A stretch of 64,000 nt of DNA from NCBI RefSeq assembly GCF_001676875.1, contig NZ_JYKA01000006.1, forward strand, positions 246,220 through 310,219, written 5' to 3'. Source of the stretch: Chromobacterium subtsugae (lineage in GTDB: Bacteria > Pseudomonadota > Gammaproteobacteria > Burkholderiales > Chromobacteriaceae). Positions 47,197-56,779 of this stretch are shown piece by piece. The translations under genes and the position numbers were made by a program. Each line of letters opens with the position of its first letter. Within the stretch, counting starts at the first letter, position 1. The notes beneath the pieces are model-generated. The model had not been told where the DNA came from. It ran no database searches and worked only from the letters and a program-made list of their open reading frames with translations.

Positions 47197-48609
47197 ATGA
47201 AACCTACCGTAGCTCTGGTCGGCCGCCCCAATGTGGGCAAGTCGACCCTCTTCAACCGGCTGACCCGCAGCCGCGACGCCTTGGTCGCCGACCAGCCGGG
47301 CCTGACGCGCGACCGCCACTACGGCCAAGGCCGCGTGGGCGAGAAGCCGTACCTGGTGGTCGACACCGGCGGTTTCGAGCCGGTGGTCGACGAAGGCATC
47401 CTGTTCGAAATGGCCAAGCAGACGTTGCAGGCCGTCGACGAGGCGGACGCCGTGGTGTTCCTGGTGGACGGCCGCTCCGGCCTGACGCCGCAAGACAAGA
47501 TCATCGCCAACCGCCTGCGCCAGCTTGACCGGCCGGTCTACCTGGCGGTCAACAAGGCCGAGGGCATGCGCCACGCCATCGCCGGCGCCGAGTTCCACGA
47601 ACTGGCGCTGGGCGAGCCGCTGGTGATTTCCGCCGCCCACGGCGACGGCGTGCGCGAACTGATGGAACTGGTGCTGGAAACCTTCCCCGACGAAGTGGAG
47701 GAAGAAGAAAGCCGCCATCCGAAGTTTGCCGTCATCGGCCGGCCCAATGTCGGCAAATCCACGCTGGTGAACGCCATCCTGGGCGAAGAGCGGGTGATCG
47801 CATTCGACCAGGCCGGCACCACGCGCGACAGCATCTATATTGATTTTGAGCGCGAAGGCCATACCTATACCATCATCGACACCGCAGGCGTGCGCCGCCG
47901 CGCCAAGGTCAACGAGATGCTGGAGAAGTTTTCCGTCATCAAGACCATGAAGGCGATCGAAGACGCCAACGTCGCGGTGCTGGTGCTGGACGCGCAGCTG
48001 GACATCTCCGAGCAGGACGCCACCATCGCCGGCTTCGCGCTGGAGGCGGGGCGCGCGCTGGTGGTGGCGGTCAACAAGTGGGACAACCTGGACAGCGAGC
48101 AGAAGGACAATGTTCGCCGCGAGATCGCCCGCAAGCTGAACTTCCTCGATTTTGCGAAGTTTCATTACATCTCGGCCATCGAGGGCCGCGGTGTGGCAGA
48201 CTTGTTCAAATCCATCGACGAAGCCTATCGCGCGGCGATGGTGAAGCTGGCGACGCCGAAGCTGACGCGGGTGTTGCAGGTGGCGCTGGAGCGCCAGCAG
48301 CCGCCGCGTTCGGGCCTGATCCGTCCCAAGATGCGCTATGCGCACCAGGGCGGCCAGAACCCGCCGATCATCGTCGTGCACGGCAACGCGCTGGACAATA
48401 TACCGGCCAGCTACACCCGCTATCTGGAACATACTTTCCGGAAAGTGTTCAAACTGCAGGGTACCCCGCTGAGGGTGCAGTACAAGTCGTCGGAAAACCC
48501 GTTCGACACCGAGGAAGGCAAGGAAAAGTCTCGCGCCAAGCCCAAGCCGATGTCCAAGATGCGGGGCAGGGAAAAAGAAGTTCGCTACGGCAAAAGCAGC
48601 AAAAAATAG
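47197..48609 (+). CDS. der: Ribosome-assembly GTPase Der (EngA)
   Basis: A 470-residue GTPase with two tandem G domains and a C-terminal KH-like domain. G1 motifs GRPNVGKST occur twice (about 8-16 and about 184-192); DTGG and DTAG are the G3 motifs and NKAE/NKWD the G4 motifs. Needed for 50S subunit maturation. The tail is lysine-rich. Last gene of the ndk block; 89 bp separate it from hfq. Confidence 0.97.
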   Translation: MKPTVALVGRPNVGKSTLFNRLTRSRDALVADQPGLTRDRHYGQGRVGEKPYLVVDTGGFEPVVDEGILFEMAKQTLQAVDEADAVVFLVDGRSGLTPQDKIIANRLRQLDRPVYLAVNKAEGMRHAIAGAEFHELALGEPLVISAAHGDGVRELMELVLETFPDEVEEEESRHPKFAVIGRPNVGKSTLVNAILGEERVIAFDQAGTTRDSIYIDFEREGHTYTIIDTAGVRRRAKVNEMLEKFSVIKTMKAIEDANVAVLVLDAQLDISEQDATIAGFALEAGRALVVAVNKWDNLDSEQKDNVRREIARKLNFLDFAKFHYISAIEGRGVADLFKSIDEAYRAAMVKLATPKLTRVLQVALERQQPPRSGLIRPKMRYAHQGGQNPPIIVVHGNALDNIPASYTRYLEHTFRKVFKLQGTPLRVQYKSSENPFDTEEGKEKSRAKPKPMSKMRGREKEVRYGKSSKK

Positions 48610-48698
48610 TACGGCGGAATGTTTTCTGCTAAAAATAAGCAGGCCGCCGCTGTTCGCTGCATAGTCAATACAACAATCAACGATTCGGAGAAAAACGA

Positions 48699-48959
48699 AT
48701 GAGCTCTAAAGGGCAAATGTTACAAGACCCGTTCCTGAATATCCTGCGCAAGGAACACGTGCCGGTCTCCATCTATCTGGTCAACGGCATCAAGCTGCAG
48801 GGTCAGGTCGAATCCTTCGACCAGTACGTGGTGCTGCTGAAGAACACTGTGACCCAGATGGTCTATAAGCACGCCATCTCCACCGTGGTGCCGGCCCGCC
48901 CGGTCAGCATCCCGCACGAACATCCGGCGCAAAAGCAGGAACAGGCGCAGGACGCTTAA
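48699..48959 (+). CDS. hfq: RNA chaperone Hfq
   Basis: An 86-residue Sm-fold hexamer. [35 protein letters not shown] and the Sm2 motif [11 protein letters not shown] are typical, with a short H/Q-rich tail. It pairs small RNAs with mRNAs. GGAGAAAAACG precedes the ATG. Followed by hflX as in most proteobacteria, though a terminator-like hairpin lies between. Confidence 0.97.
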   Translation: MSSKGQMLQDPFLNILRKEHVPVSIYLVNGIKLQGQVESFDQYVVLLKNTVTQMVYKHAISTVVPARPVSIPHEHPAQKQEQAQDA

Positions 48960-48978
48960 GGCGCCGCCGCACAGACCG

Positions 48979-49020
48979 GGCCGATTGGCCGCATCGCAAG
49001 ATGCGGTCACTCGGCCTTTG
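48979..49020 (+). terminator. Terminator or attenuator after hfq
   Basis: GGCCGA, then GCCGCATC, loop GCAA, GATGCGGT, then TCGGCC, ending in TTT. Partial readthrough into hflX is likely in view of the conserved hfq-hflX operon. Confidence 0.65.
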
Positions 49021-49056
49021 TCATTTATCGCCGTACTCAATATGGTGTAGCAAACC

Positions 49057-50187
49057 GTGTTTGATCGTCCCGACTTAGGCGACCAGGCCGTTCTGGTCAG
49101 CCTGGATTTTGGTGATGCCGATTACCAGGAAAGCGTTGCGGAGTTTGCCGAGCTGGTGCGCAGCAGCAATGTGGAGATTCTGGGCAAGGTGGAGGGCAAG
49201 CGCCAGCGCCCGGATGCCGCCTTGTTCGCCGGCAAGGGCAAGGTGGAGGAGATTGCCGCCGTGGTGCGCGCCACCGGCGCCAATGTGGTGATCTTCAATC
49301 ACGCCTTGTCCCCCGGCCAGGAGCGCAATCTGGAGCGCGCGCTGCAATGCCGGGTGATAGACCGCAACAGCCTGATTCTCGACATCTTCGCCCAGCGCGC
49401 GCGCAGCCACGAAGGCAAGCTGCAGGTGGAGCTGGCGCAGCTGTCGCACCTGTCCACCCGCCTGGTGCGCGGCTGGACCCACCTGGAGCGGCAAAAGGGC
49501 GGCATCGGCCTGCGCGGTCCCGGCGAAACGCAGCTGGAGACCGACCGCCGCCTGCTCGGCATCCGGGTGAAATCGCTGAAGGACCGGCTGGCCCAGGTGC
49601 AGCGCCAGCGCAGCACCCAGCGCAAGAGCCGCACCCGCGCCGGCATCGCCTCGGTGTCCATCGTCGGCTACACCAACGCCGGCAAGTCCACGCTGTTCAA
49701 CGCGCTGACCAAGGCCAACATCTACGCCGCCGACCAGCTGTTCGCCACTCTGGACACCACCAGCCGCAAGCTGTTCCTCCATCACGATTGCTCGGTGGTG
49801 CTGTCCGACACCGTCGGCTTCATCCGCGACCTGCCCCACACCTTGGTGGCGGCCTTCCGCGCCACGCTGGAGGAAACGGTGCAGGCCGATCTGCTGCTGC
49901 ACGTGGTCGATTGCGCCAACGAGACGCGCGACGCGCAGATCGACGAGGTGAACAAGGTGCTGGCCGAGATCGACGCCGACGGCATCCCGCAGCTGATCGT
50001 GTGGAACAAGTGCGACTTGAAGGATCTGCCGCCGGAAATCGAACGCGGCGAAAACGGCGAAATCGCCGCGGTGCGGGTGTCGGCGCTGAAGGGCATCGGG
50101 CTGGAACTCTTGCGCGAGGCGATTGCCGAAAGGGTGCAACCTTCCGCAAATAACCATAAAGAACCATACGAGCATGTCGCAGAATGA
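49057..50187 (+). CDS. hflX: Ribosome-associated GTPase HflX
   Basis: A 376-residue GTPase that splits stalled ribosomes under stress. N-terminal HflX domain with GKGKVEEI and the family motif RGPGETQLETDRR near 155-167; G1 GYTNAGKSTLFN, G3 DTVGFI, G4 NKCD. The start is a GTG at 49057 with only a weak ribosome-binding site; the next in-frame candidates would truncate the N-domain. The stop overlaps hflK by 14 bp. Confidence 0.95.
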   Translation: MFDRPDLGDQAVLVSLDFGDADYQESVAEFAELVRSSNVEILGKVEGKRQRPDAALFAGKGKVEEIAAVVRATGANVVIFNHALSPGQERNLERALQCRVIDRNSLILDIFAQRARSHEGKLQVELAQLSHLSTRLVRGWTHLERQKGGIGLRGPGETQLETDRRLLGIRVKSLKDRLAQVQRQRSTQRKSRTRAGIASVSIVGYTNAGKSTLFNALTKANIYAADQLFATLDTTSRKLFLHHDCSVVLSDTVGFIRDLPHTLVAAFRATLEETVQADLLLHVVDCANETRDAQIDEVNKVLAEIDADGIPQLIVWNKCDLKDLPPEIERGENGEIAAVRVSALKGIGLELLREAIAERVQPSANNHKEPYEHVAE

Positions 50188-51364
50188 CCCGAACCGTGGC
50201 CGGAACGGCCAGAATGGGCCGCCGGACCTCGATGAAGTGTTCCGTAACCTGAACCAGAAACTGGCCCGCCTATTGGGGGCGAAGCCTACCGCCGGCCGCC
50301 CGGGCGGCGCCGGCGCGCCGCCATCCTACAAAGGCGGCGCCCTCGCTGTGGTCGGCGTGCTGGCAGCCTTGTGGCTGGCCAGCGGCTTTTACGTGGTGGA
50401 CGCCCGCGAAGAGGGCGTGGTGCTGCGCCTGGGCAGCTTCAATCGCCTGACTGAACCCGGTCTGCAATGGCATGCGCCGTATCCGTTCGAAAAGGTGGAA
50501 ATCGTCAACCTGACCGAGCTGCGCAGCGTGGAAGTCGGCTATCGCGGCAGCGCGCAGAACCGCGTGCCGGAAGAGTCGCTGATGCTGACCGCCGACCAGA
50601 ACATCATCGATGTGCAGCTGTCGGTGCAGTACGACATCAAGGACGCGCGCGCCTTCCTGTTCAACAACGCCGCGCGCGAGCGCGACGCCAAGGACATCGT
50701 CAAGCAGGCGGCGGAAACCGCGATCCGCGAGGTGGTGGGACGCAACAAGGTGGACTTCGTGCTGAACGAGGGCCGCGCCCAGATCGCCGCCGAGGCGCGC
50801 AAGGTGATCCAGGACGTGCTCGACCGCTACGCGGTGGGCATCCGCATCGCCAAGGTCAACATCAACGACGTGCAGCCGCCGCAAGCGGTGCTGGCGGCGT
50901 TCGACGACGCGGTGAAGGCCGGCCAGGACAAGGACAAGCTGCTGAACGAGGGCATGGCCTACGCCAACGAGGTGGTGCCCAAGGCCAAGGGCATGGCGGC
51001 GCGGCTGCAGCAGGAAGCCGAAGGCTACCAGCAGCAGGTGGTGGCGCGCGCCCAGGGCGACGCCGAGCGTTTCAAACAAGTGTTGTCCGAATACAACAAG
51101 GCGCCCAAGGTCATGCGCGAGCGCATGTACCTGGACATGATGCAGCAAATCATGAACAGCAGCAGCAAGGTGCTGGTCGATCAAAAGGGCGGCAATAACC
51201 TGCTCTACCTGCCGCTGGACAAGCTGATGCAGATGTCGGCTCCCGCATCCCCCGCCGCGCCGCAGGCTCCCGCAGCCTCCGCTCCCGCCACGGCCACGCC
51301 GCCGGCGGCTAAGAACGGGCGCGAAATTTCGCGCGGTCGCGATTTCTTTGGAGCGGAGCGATGA
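50174..51364 (+). CDS. hflK: FtsH modulator HflK
   Basis: A 396-residue SPFH (band 7) protein with HflC forming a cage around the FtsH protease. N-terminal cytoplasmic glycine/asparagine-rich part, one membrane segment (GGALAVVGVLAALWLASGFYV), SPFH domain (about 75-260), coiled coil, then an A/P-rich tail. Start chosen at MSQNDPNRGRNGQ. Overlaps hflX and hflC at its two ends. Confidence 0.95.
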   Translation: MSQNDPNRGRNGQNGPPDLDEVFRNLNQKLARLLGAKPTAGRPGGAGAPPSYKGGALAVVGVLAALWLASGFYVVDAREEGVVLRLGSFNRLTEPGLQWHAPYPFEKVEIVNLTELRSVEVGYRGSAQNRVPEESLMLTADQNIIDVQLSVQYDIKDARAFLFNNAARERDAKDIVKQAAETAIREVVGRNKVDFVLNEGRAQIAAEARKVIQDVLDRYAVGIRIAKVNINDVQPPQAVLAAFDDAVKAGQDKDKLLNEGMAYANEVVPKAKGMAARLQQEAEGYQQQVVARAQGDAERFKQVLSEYNKAPKVMRERMYLDMMQQIMNSSSKVLVDQKGGNNLLYLPLDKLMQMSAPASPAAPQAPAASAPATATPPAAKNGREISRGRDFFGAER

Positions 51365-52245
51365 TGGAAAGAATGATTCCCGCCGTGGTGGCAGTCGTGG
51401 GCGCGTTGTTTGTCGCCAGCCTGTCGCTGTTTACCGTCGATCAGCGCCAGTTCGCGCTGGTATTCCAGTTCGGCGAGGTCGTGAAGGTGATCTCCCAGCC
51501 GGGCATCCAGTTCAAGATTCCGTTGCTGCAGAACGTCCGTTATTTCGATCGCCGCGTGCAGACCATCGACGCCGAAGCGCCCGAGCTGTTCAACACCCGC
51601 GAGAAGAAGAACGTGCTGGTGGACAGCTTCGTGAAGTGGCGTGTGGTAGATGTGTCACAGTTCTACAAGAGCGTTGGTTCCGAGGCCGCCGCGGTGGCGC
51701 GCCTGAAGCAAACCATCAATGACGGCCTGCGCGCCGAGTTCGGCCAGAAAACGGTTGCCGACGTCATTTCCGGCCAGCGCGACCAGGTGATGGAGACGGT
51801 TCGCAAGCGCGCGGACGCGGATGCGCGTAAAATAGGTGTGGAAATTCTCGACGTGCGCTTAAAACGCGTCGATTTTCCGGATAAAATAAGCAGTTCCGTC
51901 TACGACCGCATGCAGTCCGAGCGTCGTACCGTGGCCAGCCAGCTGCGCAGCGAAGGCGCTGCCGACGCAGAGCGGGTGCGGGCCGAAGCCGACAAGCAGC
52001 GCGAGGTGATCCTGGCGGAGGCTTACAGCAAGGCGCAGGCGCTGAAGGGGCAGGGCGACGCCAAGGCGGCGGCGATTTACGCCGAGGCTTACGGCAAGAA
52101 CCCGGAGTTCTACGCGTTCTGGCGCAGCATGGACGCCTACAAGGAATCGTTCAAGAACAAGAGCGATGTGCTGGTGCTGGACCCGAGCAGCGACTTCTTC
52201 AAGTACCTGAAGAATCCGCAGGCGGGGCAGAGCAAAGGCAAGTAG
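51361..52245 (+). CDS. hflC: FtsH modulator HflC
   Basis: A 294-residue SPFH protein, partner of HflK. Membrane segment MIPAVVAVVGALFVASLSLF, then the SPFH domain (VFQFGEVVKVISQPGIQFKIP) and coiled coil ending in a Q/G/K tail. The ATG overlaps the hflK stop. Two hairpins follow. Confidence 0.95.
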   Translation: MMERMIPAVVAVVGALFVASLSLFTVDQRQFALVFQFGEVVKVISQPGIQFKIPLLQNVRYFDRRVQTIDAEAPELFNTREKKNVLVDSFVKWRVVDVSQFYKSVGSEAAAVARLKQTINDGLRAEFGQKTVADVISGQRDQVMETVRKRADADARKIGVEILDVRLKRVDFPDKISSSVYDRMQSERRTVASQLRSEGAADAERVRAEADKQREVILAEAYSKAQALKGQGDAKAAAIYAEAYGKNPEFYAFWRSMDAYKESFKNKSDVLVLDPSSDFFKYLKNPQAGQSKGK

Positions 52246-52274
52246 CGGACTGACAATCTGAGGTTTTTAAGAAG

Positions 52275-52335
52275 ACTGGCCGGGGCGACCTGGCCAGTTT
52301 GCTGATAACAAGGCGGGCGACCACCCCGCCTTTTA
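52275..52335 (+). terminator. Two hairpins between hflC and hisZ
   Basis: ACTGGCC...GGCCAGTTT (52275-52299) and AAGGCGGG, loop, CCCGCCTTTTAT (52309-52334). The second has an intrinsic-terminator shape and lies just before hisZ, so hisZ-purA may need its own promoter or readthrough. Confidence 0.7.
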
Positions 52336-52350
52336 TTCTGTTGAAACGAA

Positions 52351-53502
52351 ATGCGCAACTGGCTGTTACCCGAATATATCGCCGACATCCTGCCGGCCAC
52401 CGCCCGGCAGGTTGAGTCGGCCAAGGCCGCGATGCTGGAAGGCTTCCGCGTGGCCGGCTACGAGCTGGTGCTGCCGCCGCTGATCGAGTACATCGATTCC
52501 CTGGTCAGCGAAGGCGACGTCACGCTGGACCTGAAAACCTTCAAGCTGGATGACCAGCTGTCCGGACGCCAGCTCGGCCTGCGCGCCGACATCACGCCGC
52601 AGGTGGCGCGCATCGACGCCCACTTGCTGGGCGGCCGCACCGGCGTCACCCGCCTGTGCTACGCCGGCAGCGTGGTGCACAGCCGTCCGTCCGGCCTGAC
52701 CAGCTCGCGCGAGCCGCTGCAGGTGGGGGCCGAGCTGTATGGCTACGCCGGCATCGAGGCCGACCTGGAAATCATCGACCTGATGCTGTCGACGCTGGAA
52801 AAAGCCGGCGTGAAGAAGCTAAGGCTGGATGTCGGCCATATCGCCATCTTCCGCGGCCTGGCCGCCGCCGCCGGCCTGGCGCCGGGGGTGACGCGCGAGC
52901 TGTTCAGCCTGCTGCAGAACAAGGACGTCGCGAGCATCGCCGAGCTGGTGGCCGGCGTGGCCGAGCCGTACAAGAGCGCCTTCCTCGCGCTGCCGGAGCT
53001 GTATGGCCCGGCCAGCGTGCTGGACAAGGCGCGCACCCGCCTGCCTTCGCTGCCGGAGGTCGAGCTGGGCCTGATGCAGCTGGCTGCCATCGCCCGCGCG
53101 GTGCAAGGCCGGGTGGAGCTGAGCTTCGATCTGGCGGAGCTGCGCGGCGATTTCTACCATACCGGCTTGATGTTCGCCGCCTATGCGCCGGGCTGGTCCG
53201 ACGCCATCGCCCGCGGCGGCCGCTACGACAATGTGGGCCGCCGTTTCGGCCGCGCCCGTCCCGCCACCGGCTTCAGCCTGGATCTGCGCGATCTGGTGCG
53301 CATCCTGCCGGAGCGGGACTCGTCCCGCGGCGTGCGGGTGGCGGCCCGCCATCTGCCGGCCGCGGCGGAAGAGGTGGCGCGCCTGCGCGCCGCCGGCGAA
53401 ATGGTGGTGGTCGACTACCTGGGAGAGTCCGCGGTGGCGCTTAATTGCGACCGCGAGCTGGTGCCTGCTGCCGATGGATGGCAACTGGCTCCTTTTAACT
53501 GA
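52351..53502 (+). CDS. hisZ: ATP phosphoribosyltransferase regulatory subunit HisZ
   Basis: A 383-residue HisRS-like protein without the synthetase anticodon domain. HisZ pairs with short HisG to start histidine synthesis. It starts MRNWLLPEYIADILPATARQ and keeps class II features (LGLRADITPQVARI, GGRYDNVGRRFG) but not all catalytic residues. The gene between hflC and purA is the usual betaproteobacterial position. Confidence 0.95.
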   Translation: MRNWLLPEYIADILPATARQVESAKAAMLEGFRVAGYELVLPPLIEYIDSLVSEGDVTLDLKTFKLDDQLSGRQLGLRADITPQVARIDAHLLGGRTGVTRLCYAGSVVHSRPSGLTSSREPLQVGAELYGYAGIEADLEIIDLMLSTLEKAGVKKLRLDVGHIAIFRGLAAAAGLAPGVTRELFSLLQNKDVASIAELVAGVAEPYKSAFLALPELYGPASVLDKARTRLPSLPEVELGLMQLAAIARAVQGRVELSFDLAELRGDFYHTGLMFAAYAPGWSDAIARGGRYDNVGRRFGRARPATGFSLDLRDLVRILPERDSSRGVRVAARHLPAAAEEVARLRAAGEMVVVDYLGESAVALNCDRELVPAADGWQLAPFN

Positions 53503-53519
53503 TTTTTGTTTGAATCTGA

Positions 53520-54836
<1,317 letters not shown>

Positions 54837-54856
54837 GCCCTACGGTTGCCGCATGA

Positions 54857-54888
54857 ATAAGCCCACCGCGACGCGGTGGGCTTTTTGT
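54857..54888 (+). terminator. Terminator of purA
   Basis: AAGCCCACCGCG, loop AC-like, CGCGGTGGGCTT, then TTTG. Confidence 0.85.
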
Positions 54889-54912
54889 TTGCCCGGCGCG
54901 GCCGGCGGCGCG

Positions 54913-55263
54913 CTATTCGTGCTGCAGGATGTTGACGAGGGTGCCGAACGGATCGCGGACGAAGAAGCGCCGCACGCCCCACGGCTCGCTGGCCGGGCCG
55001 TATTCGATGGCGACACCGGCTTCACGCGCGCGCGCTAGAACCTGGTCCAGGTTGTCGACTTCGATCGACAGCGCAGGCAGCGGCGCGCCGGAGCCGCCTT
55101 CGCTGGCGAAGCTGAGCTGGGTTTGCATTCGGCTGTCGGCTCCATAGGTGCGGATCCAGCCGTGGTCCATGATGAGGTCCAGGCCCAGCAGGCCGCGGTA
55201 GAACGCGTCGGCGCGGGCGGGGTCGGCGGCGGCGAGGTTGGCGACGATGCGCTGCACAGTCAT
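54913..55263 (-). CDS. VOC-family (glyoxalase-fold) protein
   Basis: A 116-residue single-module VOC protein with two beta-alpha-beta-beta-beta repeats. ARADAFYRGLLGLDL and FVRDPFGTLVNILQHE are typical of bleomycin-resistance/glyoxalase-like proteins; the last glutamate before the end is a usual metal ligand. Substrate cannot be told. Convergent with purA; the peroxidase gene behind it runs the same way. Confidence 0.85.
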   Translation of the reverse strand: MTVQRIVANLAAADPARADAFYRGLLGLDLIMDHGWIRTYGADSRMQTQLSFASEGGSGAPLPALSIEVDNLDQVLARAREAGVAIEYGPASEPWGVRRFFVRDPFGTLVNILQHE

Positions 55264-55336
55264 GGCGATTCTCCTATGGCGCCTGTGTATCTGTTCATCA
55301 TAGGTGGAGATGGGCAGTGCGGGGCTGCCTCCGCGC

Positions 55337-56602
55337 TCAGCCGCGCTTGCCCGGCTGATAGCCGTCGTTCAGCGTTTTCAGGAAAGCCAGCATGTCGTCG
55401 ATGTCGCGTTCGCCATAGGCCGGCTTGCCGCCTTTCTTGCCGCCGAACGGCGCTTCCATATTGACGTTGCCCTGGTAGCGCGCCGGCAGGTCGTCGAACT
55501 TGGCCAGTTTGCCATTCTGGCCGGCCGGGTACCATTTTTCCGGCTTCACGTCGCGTTCGGCGTAGAAGCGCAGCACCTGGCGCAAGTCGTGGAAGACGCC
55601 GTTGTGGAAAAACACTTTGCGGGTGGCGACGTTGCGCAGGCCCGGCGTGCGGAACAGGCCGCAGTAGTCGGCGCGGTTGCGGAAGTCGGTGCGGGCCGGG
55701 CCGCACAGCCCCAGGTCGTAATAGTGGCCGTCGCGGTTGGCGGCGATGTCCGGATTGCGCGGCGCGCCGACCGCGATGTGGCCGAAGTCGCTGAAGGAGG
55801 GGAAGGCGCCGCTCTCGCTGCGCTGGCTCAGGTGGCAGGACGCGCAATTGCCCTTGGCCGGGTCATTGAAAACCCTCAGGCCGCGCATTTCCGCGGCGGA
55901 GAGCTGGGCCTGGCCGCGCAAATAGGCATCGTACTTGCTGCTATAGGGATAAAACTCGGCGGGATTCTGCTGGAATACTTCCAGCGCCAGCACGGCCTTG
56001 TCGAAGGCTTGCTTCGGGCGCTGGAAGACATCCTTGCCGAATAGTTGGCGGAAAGTGGCGGCCACGGGCGATGCCTGCAGTTTCCTGGCGACGTTTTCCG
56101 CCGTACCGTTGGCCATTTCGTTGGCGGCCAGCAGAGGCAGCGCGGCTTGGCTATGGGTGGAATCTGCGCGGCCGTCCCAGGTGAAGCCGCCGGTGGGGCC
56201 GGCGTCTTCGCTGTCGTTGCCGTCGTTGTCGTGAAAGTGTTCGCTGAAGGCTGGCACGTTCTGCAGATAACGCAAGGACGGCACGGCGCGGGTGCCCGGC
56301 TGCTTGCCATCCAGGCCGCCAAGCTGCGCGGCGAGGCCGTTGGGCGGGCCGTAGGCGTGGTCGGGGCTGTGGCAGCTGGCGCAGGACATCCGGCCCGATG
56401 CCGACAGGCCGCGATCGAAGAACAATTGCTTGCCCAGTGCTTCCAGTTGTTTGGCGGATGGCGGATGGGCGCCGGGCGTGTAGCTGGCGTCGGCGTATGC
56501 CGGTTTGGCGGCCGGGGTGGCGTGCGAGGCTGCCGCGGAGACGGCCAGGGCGCCGCCGACAATCAAGCTGAGGGTCAATAACCAGGGGGTGGAAGCGTGC
56601 AT
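55337..56602 (-). CDS. Di-haem cytochrome c peroxidase (MauG/CcpA family)
   Basis: A 421-residue secreted protein: signal to about residue 28 (VSAAASHATP), then two haem domains. CxxCH motifs are at C74-C77-H78 (MSCASCHSP) and C253-C256-H257 (GNCASCHLS). The GLFRTPGLRNVA segment and the closing MLAFLKTLNDGY are family features. Relatives reduce hydrogen peroxide or oxidise protein tryptophans. The start at 56602 lacks a clear ribosome-binding site; the open frame runs far upstream as a composition artefact. Divergent from the phosphoesterase gene. Confidence 0.9.
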   Translation of the reverse strand: MHASTPWLLTLSLIVGGALAVSAAASHATPAAKPAYADASYTPGAHPPSAKQLEALGKQLFFDRGLSASGRMSCASCHSPDHAYGPPNGLAAQLGGLDGKQPGTRAVPSLRYLQNVPAFSEHFHDNDGNDSEDAGPTGGFTWDGRADSTHSQAALPLLAANEMANGTAENVARKLQASPVAATFRQLFGKDVFQRPKQAFDKAVLALEVFQQNPAEFYPYSSKYDAYLRGQAQLSAAEMRGLRVFNDPAKGNCASCHLSQRSESGAFPSFSDFGHIAVGAPRNPDIAANRDGHYYDLGLCGPARTDFRNRADYCGLFRTPGLRNVATRKVFFHNGVFHDLRQVLRFYAERDVKPEKWYPAGQNGKLAKFDDLPARYQGNVNMEAPFGGKKGGKPAYGERDIDDMLAFLKTLNDGYQPGKRG

Positions 56603-56711
56603 GGCATGGGCGGAGGATGAGTTGGCGGCGACTGTAAGGCAAAAAAATGACAAAAATATGAAATCGCGCGATGGCTGCGGCGATTGTTCCACTACGAAGA
56701 AAATTAACAGA

Positions 56712-56729
56712 ATGTAAATGGAGTGTAAC
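56712..56729 (+). promoter_or_regulatory. Pho-box-like direct repeat
   Basis: ATGTAAA, four bases, GTGTAAC, spaced 11 bp as in PhoB sites but with only four of seven matches per half. Placed about 50 bp before a phosphatase-type gene. Confidence 0.3.
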
Positions 56730-56779
56730 ATTCCATGGTGATAATCCGCGCTTCCCTTCTTAAATTTAGGAAATGCGCG